Below are positions 8,868-18,251 of a stretch of DNA of 64,000 bases, in pieces (position 1 is the stretch's first letter; the number at the start of each line of letters is the position of its first letter). The translations under genes were made by a program, and so were the position numbers. The DNA comes from Neptunomonas marina (lineage in GTDB: Bacteria; Pseudomonadota; Gammaproteobacteria; Pseudomonadales; Balneatricaceae), in assembly GCF_004005935.1 (NCBI RefSeq), contig NZ_SACQ01000007.1:175693-239692 (forward strand), in the 5' to 3' direction. Under the pieces are notes generated by a model. It saw only the letters and a list, made by a program, of their open reading frames with translations, ran no database searches and had not been told where the DNA came from.

Positions 8868-10778
8868 ATGCAAAGCGAACAGGTTGAGATCTACCAATTT
8901 CTGAGTACGATCGCTCCGTTTAGTTTGCTCTCAGCCGCCTCGCTCGAAGAGGTGGTTGGGTCTGTAGAGATCGGCTATTTCAAAGCCGGAACGCAGATTC
9001 TCTCTCTAGGTGATGCGATCAATGATCTTTGCTGTGTGCGCAGCGGGGCGGTCGAGGTTTTTCGGAAAAATGGCGAGCTATACAATCGGCTGAGCCAAGG
9101 CGGTGTGTTTGGCTATCAGGGGTTGTTGGTGAATCGCCATGTGCGCTACCCAGTCTGTGCCTTAGAGGACACATTGATCTACTACATCTCCGGCGCGGTG
9201 TTCCGCGAGATGCTTGATCGCGAGGAGGAGTTTGCTGACTTTTTCGCGGTTGAAGATAGCACCCGATTGCTGCAGGTTGTCTCGCGGCAGGAGAAAAGTA
9301 GCCCCCTGATGACCTCTAAGGTGAGTAGCTTGATTGGCCGTGAGCCGGTTACGTTGCTTAGCAGTGCGAGCGTGCAGCAAGCCGCACAGCTGATGTGTGA
9401 AGAGCAGGTATCGTCGTTGTTAGTGTTAGAACCGGTTACCGATGACGTAGATGATGACCAGCTAGTCCCTGACTTAGAGGCCGGTCCACATTATATCCGC
9501 GGTATTCTAACCGATCGTGATCTGCGTGAACGCATCATCGCACAGGGGCTAAGTTATGAAACGGCCATTGATGAGGTGATGTCGCAGAGCGTGGTCACCA
9601 TCAATAGTGATGACTTCGTATTTGAGGCGATGATGACGATGCTGCGGTCTCACGTCTACCACCTACCCGTACTCAAAAAAGGCCGTCCACTGGGGGTGAT
9701 TAATCTGGCGGATATTGTTCGCCACGAATCCCAAAGCAGTCTCTTTATCGTGAGTAATATTCTGCATCAAACCACGTTGGAGGGGTTGGTTGCGTTACGT
9801 GATGAAGTCAACAGCAGTTTTGTACGCTTAGTTAATGAAGATGCAAACTCGCAGATGATCGGTACTGCCATGGCGATTATCGGGCGGACTTTTAAGCAGC
9901 GGTTGATTGAGCTGGCGATCGAAGCGCTGGGCGAGCCACCGATCGAGTTCTGCTTTTTAGCACTCGGCTCCATGGCACGTGATGAGCAACTGATTGTGAC
10001 CGATCAGGATAACGCGCTGATTCTTGATAATAGCTATGACCCCCAACAACATGGTTCGTACTTTGAGCAGCTAGCTGAGTACGTATGCCACGGGTTAGCG
10101 GCGTGCGGCTATGCGCTGTGTACCGGTGGCATTATGGCTACAAACCCTGTTTGGCGTATGACGCAAGCGGAGTGGGAAGTACGCTTTTGTGACTGGATCG
10201 ATAATCCGACGCCGCGCTCATTGTTGGATAGCTCTATTTTCTTCGATCTTGATGGGGTTTATGGCCGAACCGAATGGGCTGATCAGCTGAATTCGCTGGT
10301 CGCTCGGCGCGCGAAGCGCAGCCAGCGCTTTCTGGCCAGTATGGCGCGTAATGCACTGTTACGCACGCCACCATTGGGATTCTTCCGCACGTTTGTGTTG
10401 GAGCAGGACGGCGAGCATAAAAACTCTATCAATCTAAAGCGTCGCGGAACCGCGCCGCTGGTGGATCTTATTCGTGTCCACGCTTTGGCTATTGGGTCTT
10501 CGTCGCGCAATTCGTTTGAGCGCTTGGACGATATTGTTGAGGCAAATATTCTGCCTCCCGGACGCGGTGAAGATATCAAGGGGGCGCTGGAGTTTATCGC
10601 CTTGGTACGCATTCGCCATCAAAAGCTGGATTTAGAGAAAGAGATTCCACCTGATAACAATATTGAGCCGGAGAACTTATCAAACTTCGAGCGGCGTAAT
10701 CTCAAAGATGCCTTTCAAATTGTTAGCGATGCGCAAAAGTACCTGACGTTCCGTTACCAGCCAAACCGAGCCAATTAG
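8868..10778 (+). CDS. cNMP-binding/CBS/DUF294 nucleotidyltransferase-like regulatory protein
   Basis: 636 residues with a multi-sensor layout: cNMP-binding fold (about 1-130), paired CBS domains (about 140-280, e.g. GILTDRDLRERII), a DUF294/GlnD-like nucleotidyltransferase domain (about 300-450), and a C-terminal DUF294_C helical domain. The catalytic pattern G367-S368...R371...E373...D379-x-D381 (GSMARDEQLIVTDQD) is intact, so nucleotidyl transfer is plausible. No target is known. It follows the transporter by 33 bases with GGGAG before its ATG and is followed 4 bases later by an exonuclease gene. In other proteobacteria, as I recall, this gene pair accompanies acetate-permease-type symporters, so a role in controlling transport is inferred. 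Confidence 0.85.
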   Translation: MQSEQVEIYQFLSTIAPFSLLSAASLEEVVGSVEIGYFKAGTQILSLGDAINDLCCVRSGAVEVFRKNGELYNRLSQGGVFGYQGLLVNRHVRYPVCALEDTLIYYISGAVFREMLDREEEFADFFAVEDSTRLLQVVSRQEKSSPLMTSKVSSLIGREPVTLLSSASVQQAAQLMCEEQVSSLLVLEPVTDDVDDDQLVPDLEAGPHYIRGILTDRDLRERIIAQGLSYETAIDEVMSQSVVTINSDDFVFEAMMTMLRSHVYHLPVLKKGRPLGVINLADIVRHESQSSLFIVSNILHQTTLEGLVALRDEVNSSFVRLVNEDANSQMIGTAMAIIGRTFKQRLIELAIEALGEPPIEFCFLALGSMARDEQLIVTDQDNALILDNSYDPQQHGSYFEQLAEYVCHGLAACGYALCTGGIMATNPVWRMTQAEWEVRFCDWIDNPTPRSLLDSSIFFDLDGVYGRTEWADQLNSLVARRAKRSQRFLASMARNALLRTPPLGFFRTFVLEQDGEHKNSINLKRRGTAPLVDLIRVHALAIGSSSRNSFERLDDIVEANILPPGRGEDIKGALEFIALVRIRHQKLDLEKEIPPDNNIEPENLSNFERRNLKDAFQIVSDAQKYLTFRYQPNRAN

Positions 10779-10782
10779 CACG

Positions 10783-11517
10783 ATGTTATATCGCAGCTTG
10801 AAAGATACTACGCCCGTTGCGCCGCGTTTAGATTGGCCGGCGATCTATCAGCGGCAAGCGGATGCAGCACGGGATCGTCGTCTAAAGCGCTTTTTTCAAG
10901 CGGGCTTACCGGCGCCAGATAGCACGCTGGCTGAGCTAGAGTTTGTTGCTTTGGATTTAGAAACAACAGGCTTATCGGTTGAAGTAGATGATATTGTCAG
11001 CGTGGGTATGGTGCCGTTTACGTTGCAGCGGATACGTTGCAACGCCTCGCGGAATTGGGTAGTGCGCCCGCGTACACCTTTGCAGGAGGAGGCGATTGTT
11101 ATCCATGGCATTACACATTCAGAAGTGCGCCAAGCGCCGCGGCTTGGGTCGATTATCGGCGAAGTGCTGGATGCGCTAGAGGGCAAAGTTGCTATTGTCC
11201 ATTGCAAGAGTGTGGAGCAGCAGTTTCTTGGTGCTGCGCTTGAGCGCTTAACTGGGCAGCGCTTACTGTTCCCGGTGATTGATACGATGGCTCAGGAACG
11301 GGTCATCTGTGCCAAGCGCCCCGTTAGCTGGTGGCAAGCGATATGGGGTCGCAAGCCACTGTCACTGCGTTTACCCGACTGTCGACAGCGTTATCATCTT
11401 CCTCATTACACGGCTCATCACGCGACCCTAGATGCGGTGGCTGCTGCTGAGCTCTTTATTGCGCAAGTGCAGCACTACATCGGTGATGAAGCGCTGCTAC
11501 GTGACCTCTGGGAATAG
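10783..11517 (+). CDS. DnaQ-like 3'-5' exonuclease (DEDDh)
   Basis: 244 residues. The DEDDh exonuclease core carries D58-x-E60 in VALDLETTGL, a second motif near HGITHSEVR, and the final H...D in HHATLDAVAAAEL. It is similar to the PolC/epsilon family but stands alone, with about 50 extra N-terminal residues rich in Arg and Gln. It is encoded 4 bases after the nucleotidyltransferase-like gene, so the two are almost certainly co-transcribed. It might remove nucleotides from RNA or DNA ends; the physiological substrate is not known. Confidence 0.85.
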   Translation: MLYRSLKDTTPVAPRLDWPAIYQRQADAARDRRLKRFFQAGLPAPDSTLAELEFVALDLETTGLSVEVDDIVSVGMVPFTLQRIRCNASRNWVVRPRTPLQEEAIVIHGITHSEVRQAPRLGSIIGEVLDALEGKVAIVHCKSVEQQFLGAALERLTGQRLLFPVIDTMAQERVICAKRPVSWWQAIWGRKPLSLRLPDCRQRYHLPHYTAHHATLDAVAAAELFIAQVQHYIGDEALLRDLWE

Positions 11518-11610
11518 CGCTAAAAGGGATTTTCTCGTGTAATCATACGCTTGTATTTGGCCGCGCTGCTGTGCATCATGGAGTGAAAGCAACAGGGTGT
11601 ATGTTAGTGC

Positions 11611-12555
11611 ATGATGAAAGAGTGGGTTGACGCAGAAACGATTACGATTGTAGTCACAGGTGGTGATAGCCAAGTCGCACAAGACTTAGTGGCTTTGGCT
11701 GCCAAAGATAAGCATTTTAAGCTGATTGCACTGGATCAAGCCAAGCTGGATATCACGCAACCTGAAACGGTACGTCGCGTGATAGATGAGCTGATGCCTG
11801 ACTACCTCATCAATACCGCTGCTTTTAATCGTGTTGATGCCGCGGAGCAAAACCCTGAACTGTGCTATCGCGTTAACCGTGATGGGGTAAAGAACCTCGC
11901 GGATATCTGCGGTGAACTATCTATCCCGCTTATTCACCTCTCCACTGATCACGTTTTTGATGGCCACTATGCCAGCGGTTATGCCGAAGGTGATGATGTT
12001 TCCCCACTAGGCGTATTTGGTGACAGTAAATATCAGGGCGAGCAACTGATTCGCCAGTTTTGCTCGCGTCATATTATTTTGCGTGTGAGCTGGGTCTTTA
12101 GTGATCGAGGTGATAACCATCTATTACGAACATTGACCAAAGCACGGACAGCATCAGAGATTGAAGCGGCGGATGATCGGCAGGGTTGTCCTACCTCTTC
12201 AGCGGATGTGGCGCGAGTCATTTTAGCGATGATTCAGCAGCTTCAAAATGGTGCTGATTCCTGGGGAACCTATCATTACTGCGGCGCTGAAGTCACCACG
12301 CGATATCGCTTCACGGAGGCGATTTTAGCGGCTGCGCGCCAGTATGAAGCACTGCGCGCTGAAAAGATTGTACCGGTCTCGAAAACCGAGCTTAACTCCG
12401 AAGCGGAGCGGCCTGCGTCGTCGGTACTGAAGTGTAAAAAGATTTTGGCACATTTTGGCATCCGACAGCGCCCTTGGCGTAATGAGTTGCCCGCAGTGAT
12501 GCGGGCAATTTATCAGCCAGATGAGGCAACCGCTTTGCAGGACAAAGCCAGTTAA
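11611..12555 (+). CDS. RmlD-like sugar-nucleotide-binding SDR protein, degenerate active site
   Basis: 314 residues resembling dTDP-4-dehydrorhamnose reductase (RmlD/RfbD), an extended short-chain dehydrogenase. Family landmarks are INTAAFNRVDAAE, LSTDHVFDG and ILRVSWVFS. The catalytic YxxxK is changed: GVFGDSKYQGE has Phe136 where RmlD has Tyr, though Lys140 remains. The nucleotide-binding GxxGxxG reads G17-x-x-S20-x-x-A23. Both changes argue against normal reductase activity; a binding or regulatory role, as for eukaryotic MAT2B, is possible. No other rml genes are nearby. The 3' end overlaps convergent sirB2 by 4 bases. The start could be either of two adjacent ATGs. Confidence 0.75.
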   Translation: MMKEWVDAETITIVVTGGDSQVAQDLVALAAKDKHFKLIALDQAKLDITQPETVRRVIDELMPDYLINTAAFNRVDAAEQNPELCYRVNRDGVKNLADICGELSIPLIHLSTDHVFDGHYASGYAEGDDVSPLGVFGDSKYQGEQLIRQFCSRHIILRVSWVFSDRGDNHLLRTLTKARTASEIEAADDRQGCPTSSADVARVILAMIQQLQNGADSWGTYHYCGAEVTTRYRFTEAILAAARQYEALRAEKIVPVSKTELNSEAERPASSVLKCKKILAHFGIRQRPWRNELPAVMRAIYQPDEATALQDKAS

Positions 12556-12938
12556 GCCCAAGGTGTCGCTGAGTGTGTGATCGCAACCGCTAAAATATAT
12601 CCAACCACGGCAAGTGCAGCGATAAAGGCGAGTGTGCGCACAGTTTTTGTCTTACCGCGGCGCAGTGCTATAACACCAAGACCGATATAGGCGAACAGCG
12701 CGATGAGTTTAGCGGTGACCCAATCTGCTTGAAATGGATATTGGCTCAAGGCAATGGTTAGACCAATAGCACTCACTAGCAGTATCGTATCGATCACATG
12801 GGGAAGGATGCGAAATACTTTTTTTGAGATCCATTGGGCGTTATGCAGCATGCCGATTCCGCGGCTCACAAAGAGCAACAGACTTAAGCCGACTGCGGTC
12901 AAGTGAAGATGCTTAAGCATCGGGTAGAGTTCAGCCAT
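12552..12938 (-). CDS. sirB2: SirB2-family integral membrane protein
   Basis: 128 residues with four hydrophobic segments. It begins MAELYPMLKHLHLTAVGLSL and contains FRILPHVIDTILLVSAIGL, both typical of SirB2 (invasion gene expression up-regulator family), an inner-membrane protein of unknown biochemical function. It is a single gene, convergent with the RmlD-like gene. Confidence 0.85.
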   Translation of the reverse strand: MAELYPMLKHLHLTAVGLSLLLFVSRGIGMLHNAQWISKKVFRILPHVIDTILLVSAIGLTIALSQYPFQADWVTAKLIALFAYIGLGVIALRRGKTKTVRTLAFIAALAVVGYILAVAITHSATPWA

Positions 12939-13014
12939 AACATAGACTCCTATTAAGGTTTTGCGTATTAAACGCGCAACCTATTAGGTGTGCAAGTCAG
13001 ATAAGGAGAGAGTC

Positions 13015-14229
13015 ATGGGTTACTCGGGCCAGCACGCGTTGATGCCGGTGGCAGAGGCGCTTACGCAAATTCTTGCCAGTGCACCGGCGGCACCAGAAAC
13101 AGAAACGGTTTATCTCGAGCAGGCTGTTGCTCGTGTGCTGGCTGAGTCTCCGACCTCACCTGTGGCTGTCCCACCGGCTGATAACAGCAGTATGGATGGC
13201 TATGCTGTCCGTAGCCAAGACTGCCAAAACCCAGCGACGACATTGCCTATATCGCAACGTATACCGGCCGGTAGTGCGCCATTGCCGCTTGAGCCAGGCA
13301 CGGCGGCTCGTATTTTTACGGGGGCTGAAATGCCAGCAGGAGCTGACGCTGTTGTGATCCAAGAGAATGCTACTGAGGCAGATGGGCACGTAGCGTTCAG
13401 TGGCCCGATCAATGCTGGCAGCAATGTGCGCCCCAAAGGGCAAGATATCGCACTGGGTGCAGAGGTCATATATAAAGGGCGCCGGTTACAGCCTGCCGAT
13501 ATTGGTTTGCTTGCCTCCACAGGGATCGATAGCGTGCGAGTTTATCGGCCAATTAAAGTTGCGATCATCTCAACAGGAGATGAGCTGGTGGAGCCGGGTT
13601 CATCGTTAGGTGCCGGTAAAATTTATAACTCCAACCGTTTTGTCTTAACGACATTGCTGGCTAAGCTGGGCTGCGAGGTCGTGAATATTGGCCGCGTTCA
13701 AGATGACCTAGCGGCGACGACGGATGCGCTGGAGCGCGCGGCAGAACAGGCTGACTGTATCCTCAGTACTGGGGGTGTTTCCGTGGGAGAGGAAGACTAC
13801 GTCAAAGCTGCTGTTGAAGCGTTGGGCGCGTTGCAGCTGTGGCGTATGCGCATCAAACCTGGTAAGCCGCTGGCATTCGGTCATGTAAAGCAGATACCTT
13901 TCTTCGGCTTACCTGGGAACCCCGCCTCTAGTCTCATCACGTTTACGCTTTTCGTACGGCCCTTTTTGCTGAAAATGCAGGGTGCGCATATAGAGCCTCC
14001 GCTGCGTCTGTCCGTTGCGGCGGGTTTTGAACGCAGCAGTGCCGGCTCGCGTGAGGAGTATATGCGAGCACGTTATGAAAACGGTGTCGTTCATATCCAC
14101 CAAAACCAAAGCTCCGGTATGCTGTCTTCAGCGTCTTGGGCGAATGGGCTTGTGGTGGTTTATCCCCATCAGACGGTGGCGCTGGGAGATCTGGTTGAAT
14201 TTATTCCGTTTTCTGAGCTTCTCAATTAA
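13015..14229 (+). CDS. moeA: Molybdopterin molybdenumtransferase
   Basis: 404 residues (E. coli MoeA 411). It inserts molybdate into adenylylated molybdopterin to give active Mo cofactor. MoeA domains are recognisable: PPADNSSMDGYAVRS and RIFTGAEMPAGADAVVIQE, then the MoCF domain STGDELVEPG, ILSTGGVSVGEEDYV and FGLPGNPASSLITF. The ATG with AAGGAG upstream was chosen over a GTG 27 bases earlier. It heads a same-strand run with moaC and moaD. MsrP, encoded near the right end of the window, is one possible user of the cofactor. Confidence 0.95.
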   Translation: MGYSGQHALMPVAEALTQILASAPAAPETETVYLEQAVARVLAESPTSPVAVPPADNSSMDGYAVRSQDCQNPATTLPISQRIPAGSAPLPLEPGTAARIFTGAEMPAGADAVVIQENATEADGHVAFSGPINAGSNVRPKGQDIALGAEVIYKGRRLQPADIGLLASTGIDSVRVYRPIKVAIISTGDELVEPGSSLGAGKIYNSNRFVLTTLLAKLGCEVVNIGRVQDDLAATTDALERAAEQADCILSTGGVSVGEEDYVKAAVEALGALQLWRMRIKPGKPLAFGHVKQIPFFGLPGNPASSLITFTLFVRPFLLKMQGAHIEPPLRLSVAAGFERSSAGSREEYMRARYENGVVHIHQNQSSGMLSSASWANGLVVVYPHQTVALGDLVEFIPFSELLN

Positions 14230-14292
14230 TCTGCGTAGAGCTATTGGGTAGATGCAGGTAAAATAGCGGTTTTTTCCAGCTTGGCCGACTTC

Positions 14293-15408
14293 ATGACCGA
14301 CACTGTAAATACTGATCCCTATAAAGAGATTCGCCCCTACAACGACTCTGAGGTAGAGCAGGTGTTAAATAACCTGCTTTATGATGATGAGCTTATCAGT
14401 GCGATAGCGCAATATCAGTTCCCGTCGCTGCCTAAATGGTTAGTGAAGTGGCTAAAGCCTGTTGTGCGTATCGCCCTAGCGCGTGAGTTTGGTGATATCC
14501 AGAGTATTCAACAGTTTCAGGCGACTGTTGCCAAGTATATGGCCAAGATGATCGCTCGCTCCACCACCAAGCTCAGTTGCACTGGGGTTGAAGAGCTGGA
14601 TCCTGATGAGGCTTACCTGTTTATCTCCAATCATCGTGATATCGCGATGGATCCAGCATTCGTGAACTGGGTACTTTATCAGTGCAAGATGAACACGGTA
14701 CGCATTGCGATTGGCGATAACCTGCTGAGTAAGCCCTACGTATCTGATCTGATGCGTTTAAATAAAAGTTTCATTGTGAATCGCTCGGCCAAAGGGCGCG
14801 AGATGATGACCGCGGTGACTCAGTTATCCTCTTACATTAACCACAGTATTGAACAGGGCGACTCGATCTGGATTGCTCAGCGTGAAGGCCGCGCGAAGGA
14901 TGGTAATGATCGCACCGATCCGGCGTTGTTAAAGATGCTCTACATGAGCCAACGCAAAAAGGGCAGTTTTGCTGATGTGGTGAAGAAACTCAATATTGTG
15001 CCGGTTTCGATCGCATACGAGTACGACCCCTGTGATCGCGCTAAGGCGCGCGAGCTGGCCTCTCTTGAGGAGACGGGAGCTTACGAAAAAGCGCAGCATG
15101 AAGACATCAATAGTATCGTGAAAGGCATTACCGGCTTCAAGGGTGCAGTTCACGTGCACTTTGGTGAGGTGATTACTGAGTCGTTCGAAACGCCAGAGGC
15201 GTTGGCAGAGGCGATTGATCGGCAGATTCATGCTAACTACCACCTTCATGTTAGTAATCAGCTGGCGGCAGGTGTTGAGAACACGAGTACAGAGGAACAA
15301 ACGGAGCAGTTTAAGAGCCGTTTAGAAGGTCTCTCGGAACGTGAAGCTGAGATCTTAAAGCAGATGTATGCTTATCCGGTCATCAATCAGCAAAAGGCGA
15401 ACAGCTAA
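14293..15408 (+). CDS. Glycerol-3-phosphate-type acyltransferase (PlsC-like, large form)
   Basis: 371 residues with an acyltransferase block near residue 118: ISNHRDIAMDP (NHxxxD-like motif) and IAQREGRAKDGND (second motif). Families of this type move acyl groups to lysophosphatidate or related lipids. No clear transmembrane segment is seen, so a peripheral membrane protein is likely. The C-terminus is long and charged. I chose the ATG giving MTDTVNTDPYKEI; an in-frame TTG lies 12 bases upstream and neither has a good Shine-Dalgarno sequence. The stop is immediately followed by the moaC ATG. Confidence 0.75.
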   Translation: MTDTVNTDPYKEIRPYNDSEVEQVLNNLLYDDELISAIAQYQFPSLPKWLVKWLKPVVRIALAREFGDIQSIQQFQATVAKYMAKMIARSTTKLSCTGVEELDPDEAYLFISNHRDIAMDPAFVNWVLYQCKMNTVRIAIGDNLLSKPYVSDLMRLNKSFIVNRSAKGREMMTAVTQLSSYINHSIEQGDSIWIAQREGRAKDGNDRTDPALLKMLYMSQRKKGSFADVVKKLNIVPVSIAYEYDPCDRAKARELASLEETGAYEKAQHEDINSIVKGITGFKGAVHVHFGEVITESFETPEALAEAIDRQIHANYHLHVSNQLAAGVENTSTEEQTEQFKSRLEGLSEREAEILKQMYAYPVINQQKANS

Positions 15409-15897
15409 ATGGCAAAGCTAACCCACATTGATGATAACGGCCAAGCTCAGATGGTAGATGTCTCTGAGAAAGCTGTGACGACGCGTGAAGCGCGTGCAAA
15501 AGCGACCGTGGTCATGAAGCCTGAGACGCTAAAGCTGATTCTAGAGGGCGGGCACAAGAAGGGTGATGTACTCTCGGTTGCGCGCATCGCGGGTATTCAA
15601 GCGGCAAAGCGGACGAGCGATTTGATCCCCCTATGTCACCCACTCATGCTCAGCAAAGTGAGCATCGAGTTTGAAGCTGACGAAAGAAATTCACAGGTGC
15701 ATATTGTTAGCTTCTGCCGCCTTGCCGGTCAAACCGGTGTTGAGATGGAGGCGCTGACAGCAGCATCGGTGAGTGCGTTGACGCTCTATGATATGTGTAA
15801 AGCGGTTGATAAAGGTATGGTGATTAAAGCCGTACAGCTATTGGAAAAACGTGGCGGTAAAAGCGGTGACTGGCAGGCTGATGAGGTGTCAGCATGA
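15409..15897 (+). CDS. moaC: Cyclic pyranopterin monophosphate synthase
   Basis: 162 residues, typical of MoaC, which converts the MoaA product into cyclic pyranopterin monophosphate in Mo-cofactor synthesis. The start [18 protein letters not shown], the middle [17 protein letters not shown] and [20 protein letters not shown] are diagnostic. It starts on the base after the previous stop and its end overlaps moaD by 4 bases (ATGA), so all are co-translated. Confidence 0.97.
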   Translation: MAKLTHIDDNGQAQMVDVSEKAVTTREARAKATVVMKPETLKLILEGGHKKGDVLSVARIAGIQAAKRTSDLIPLCHPLMLSKVSIEFEADERNSQVHIVSFCRLAGQTGVEMEALTAASVSALTLYDMCKAVDKGMVIKAVQLLEKRGGKSGDWQADEVSA

Positions 15898-16145
15898 TTC
15901 AGCTAGTTTTTTTTGCGAGCGTGCGTGAGCAGCTAGGCCGCAGTGAATATCAGGTAGCGCATTGCGGTGGTATAACGGTTGATGAGTTGTTAACGCTAGT
16001 GGCTCAGGAGCTGGGTGAGAACGCCGCTAATTTGTTCGCTGATGCCAATCTGCTGGTGGCGATCAATCAGGAGATGGCAGCGCGCACCGATAAGGTTAAT
16101 GACAGTGATGAAGTGGCGGTCTTTCCGCCAGTGACAGGTGGATAG
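15894..16145 (+). CDS. moaD: Molybdopterin synthase sulfur carrier subunit
   Basis: 83 residues with a ubiquitin-like fold, ending in [10 protein letters not shown]; the terminal Gly-Gly is the thiocarboxylate carrier. Its partner MoaE, usually the next gene, is absent here and the next gene is an acyltransferase. GTGAGGTG-type bases inside moaC precede the ATG. Confidence 0.95.
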   Translation: MIQLVFFASVREQLGRSEYQVAHCGGITVDELLTLVAQELGENAANLFADANLLVAINQEMAARTDKVNDSDEVAVFPPVTGG

Positions 16146-16146
16146 A

Positions 16147-16884
16147 ATGAACACATTACGCGCAGGGCTTTACTACATTGGCTTCTATGTGGCGACAATC
16201 ATCTACAGCTCGCTCGCCATGCTAATTGCGCCGCTGTTTTCATTCCGGCAGCGCTTTTACCTTATTACGGGCATCAACTTCTTTTATATTCACTGGCTGC
16301 GCATATGCTGTGGTGTGAAAGTGAATGTCGAGGGGCGTGAAAACCTACCTAAAGAGGGTGCGTTTGTGGCAATCGCCAACCACCAAAGTGAGTGGGAGAC
16401 GATCTACTTTCAAATTTTGATTCGCCCGCAGTGTATCGTATTAAAAAAAGAGCTATTGAAAATTCCTTTCTTCGGCTGGGCGTTGGGTCTATTGAACCCT
16501 ATTGCGATTGACCGTAGCCAGCGCCGCGGCGCGTTAAAGCAACTGTTAGGGCAGGGCAAAGCCCGCTTGGAAGAGGGTATTCCGGTGTCGATCTTTCCAC
16601 AAGGTACCCGCCTGCCAGTTGGAGAGCGTGGTAAGTTTAACAAAGGTGGTGCAATGCTGGCGGCCAGTGCGGGTGTTCCGGTGGTGCCGATCGTACATGA
16701 TGCAGGAAAGTATTGGCCGGGTAAGAGCTTTGCGAAAACACCGGGTACGATCACTTTGCGTATCGGTAAGCCTGTGGCGTCACAAGACCGCACAGTCGAT
16801 GAGATTCACCAAGAGTCTGTGGGCTGGTTATTGGCGCAGATGGATGAGCTGGAGGGTGTTAGCTCGGTCGATACTGCAGCATAA
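16147..16884 (+). CDS. plsC: 1-acyl-sn-glycerol-3-phosphate acyltransferase
   Basis: 245 residues, the usual PlsC size. It acylates lysophosphatidate to phosphatidate at the inner membrane. Two N-terminal hydrophobic stretches are followed by IANHQSEWET (NHxxxxE/D acyltransferase motif), FFGWALGLLNPIAIDRS and the FPQGTR motif. The ATG one base after the moaD stop was chosen over a GTG 9 bases upstream. Translational coupling to moaD is likely. A terminator follows. Confidence 0.92.
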   Translation: MNTLRAGLYYIGFYVATIIYSSLAMLIAPLFSFRQRFYLITGINFFYIHWLRICCGVKVNVEGRENLPKEGAFVAIANHQSEWETIYFQILIRPQCIVLKKELLKIPFFGWALGLLNPIAIDRSQRRGALKQLLGQGKARLEEGIPVSIFPQGTRLPVGERGKFNKGGAMLAASAGVPVVPIVHDAGKYWPGKSFAKTPGTITLRIGKPVASQDRTVDEIHQESVGWLLAQMDELEGVSSVDTAA

Positions 16885-16897
16885 AATCTCTAGATAT

Positions 16898-16926
16898 AAA
16901 AAAACCGCCTATTGGCGGTTTTTTTT
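16898..16926. terminator. Bidirectional terminator between plsC and fabB
   Basis: The stem AACCGCC/GGCGGTT has a short loop, with an A-run before and a T8 run after. It can serve both convergent units. Confidence 0.9.
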
Positions 16927-16952
16927 GTTTTAGCTCATGGGCTGGCGTGCGT

Positions 16953-18170
16953 TTAGTCAGCCATACGCTGGAATACCAGCGTCGAGTTTGTACCGCCGAA
17001 GCCGAAGCTGTTGCTCATGACGCGGTTGAGCTCTACGCCATCCTTACGCTCTGTTACAACAGGCAGGTTCGCAGCTTCTGGGTCGATCTCATCGATGTTT
17101 GCTGATGCACAGATGAAGTTGTTCTCCATCATCAGCAAGCTGTAGATCGCTTCTTGAACGCCTGTTGCACCCAAAGAGTGGCCCGTTAGCGACTTGGTGG
17201 AGCTGACCGCTGGCATCTCTGCGCCAAACAGTTCGCGCATCGCTTTCAGCTCTTGGATATCACCTGCTGGCGTTGAAGTACCGTGAGAGTTGATGTAATC
17301 GATATCGCCGTCAACCGTGCTCATCGCTTGCTTCATGCAGCGTACCGCACCTTCGCCAGAGGGGGCCACCATGTCGTAGCCATCAGATGTTGCGCCATAG
17401 CCCACGAGCTCTGCGTAGATTTTCGCGCCGCGCGCTTTAGCATGTTCATAGTCTTCGATAACCAACATGCCTGCGCCACCTGCGATAACGAAACCATCGC
17501 GGTTACCATCGTACGCCCGTGATGCTTTTTCTGGCGTATCGTTATATTTGCTCGATAGAGCACCCATCGCGTCAAACATAACCGTCAAAGACCAGTGCAG
17601 CTCTTCACCACCGCCGGCAAAAATAATGTCTTGTTTGCCAAGCTGGATCTGCTCCATCGCGTTTCCAATGCAGTGCGCGCTGGTAGCACATGCAGACGTG
17701 ATCGAGTAGTTAACGCCTTTGATCTTGAAAGGTGTTGCCAAACAAGCAGATACGGTACTGCCCATGGTGCGTGTAACACGATAAGGGCCAACGCGACGAA
17801 CGCCTTTATCACGCAAGATATCAGCGCTTTCAACGATATCTGCAGACGAAGCACCACCAGAACCTGCGATTAGGCCTGTGCGCTCATTAGATACTTGCTC
17901 TTCTGTCAGTCCTGCATCTGCAATGGCTTGTTCCATTGCTAGGTAGGAATACGCAGCAGCGTTACCCATAAAGCGGCGCAGTTTTCGGTCGATTTTTGAC
18001 TCAAGGTCAATATCGATGCTGCCTGCAACGTGGCTACGGAAACCAAGTTCTTTGTACTCTTCTTGGAATTTAATACCAGAACGCCCCTCTTTAAGAGACT
18101 CAAGTACTGTTTCTTTGTCGTTTCCTAGGCAGGATACGATGCCCATACCTGTGACTACAACGCGTCGCAT
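16953..18170 (-). CDS. fabB: Beta-ketoacyl-ACP synthase I
   Basis: 405 residues (E. coli 406). It condenses malonyl-ACP with acyl-ACP and is needed to elongate unsaturated intermediates. The catalytic triad is visible: Cys in [13 protein letters not shown], His in [11 protein letters not shown] and His in [12 protein letters not shown]. It lies 81 bases downstream of fabA on the same strand, the standard fabA-fabB pair of gammaproteobacteria that make unsaturated fatty acids anaerobically. Confidence 0.97.
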   Translation of the reverse strand: MRRVVVTGMGIVSCLGNDKETVLESLKEGRSGIKFQEEYKELGFRSHVAGSIDIDLESKIDRKLRRFMGNAAAYSYLAMEQAIADAGLTEEQVSNERTGLIAGSGGASSADIVESADILRDKGVRRVGPYRVTRTMGSTVSACLATPFKIKGVNYSITSACATSAHCIGNAMEQIQLGKQDIIFAGGGEELHWSLTVMFDAMGALSSKYNDTPEKASRAYDGNRDGFVIAGGAGMLVIEDYEHAKARGAKIYAELVGYGATSDGYDMVAPSGEGAVRCMKQAMSTVDGDIDYINSHGTSTPAGDIQELKAMRELFGAEMPAVSSTKSLTGHSLGATGVQEAIYSLLMMENNFICASANIDEIDPEAANLPVVTERKDGVELNRVMSNSFGFGGTNSTLVFQRMAD

Positions 18171-18220
18171 AAATATTATCTCCTGTCGCTCGGATCTTAT
18201 TATTCTGTATATCGTAAGAG

Positions 18221-18244
18221 GCCTTGCTCTGTGGTGTGCAAGGC
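18221..18244 (-). repeat. Inverted repeat between fabA and fabB
   Basis: GCCTTGC and GCAAGGC are separated by 10 bases and would form a 7-bp hairpin in the fabA-fabB transcript. No T-run follows, so it is more likely a processing or stability element than a terminator. Confidence 0.4.
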
Positions 18245-18251
18245 TCGCTGA

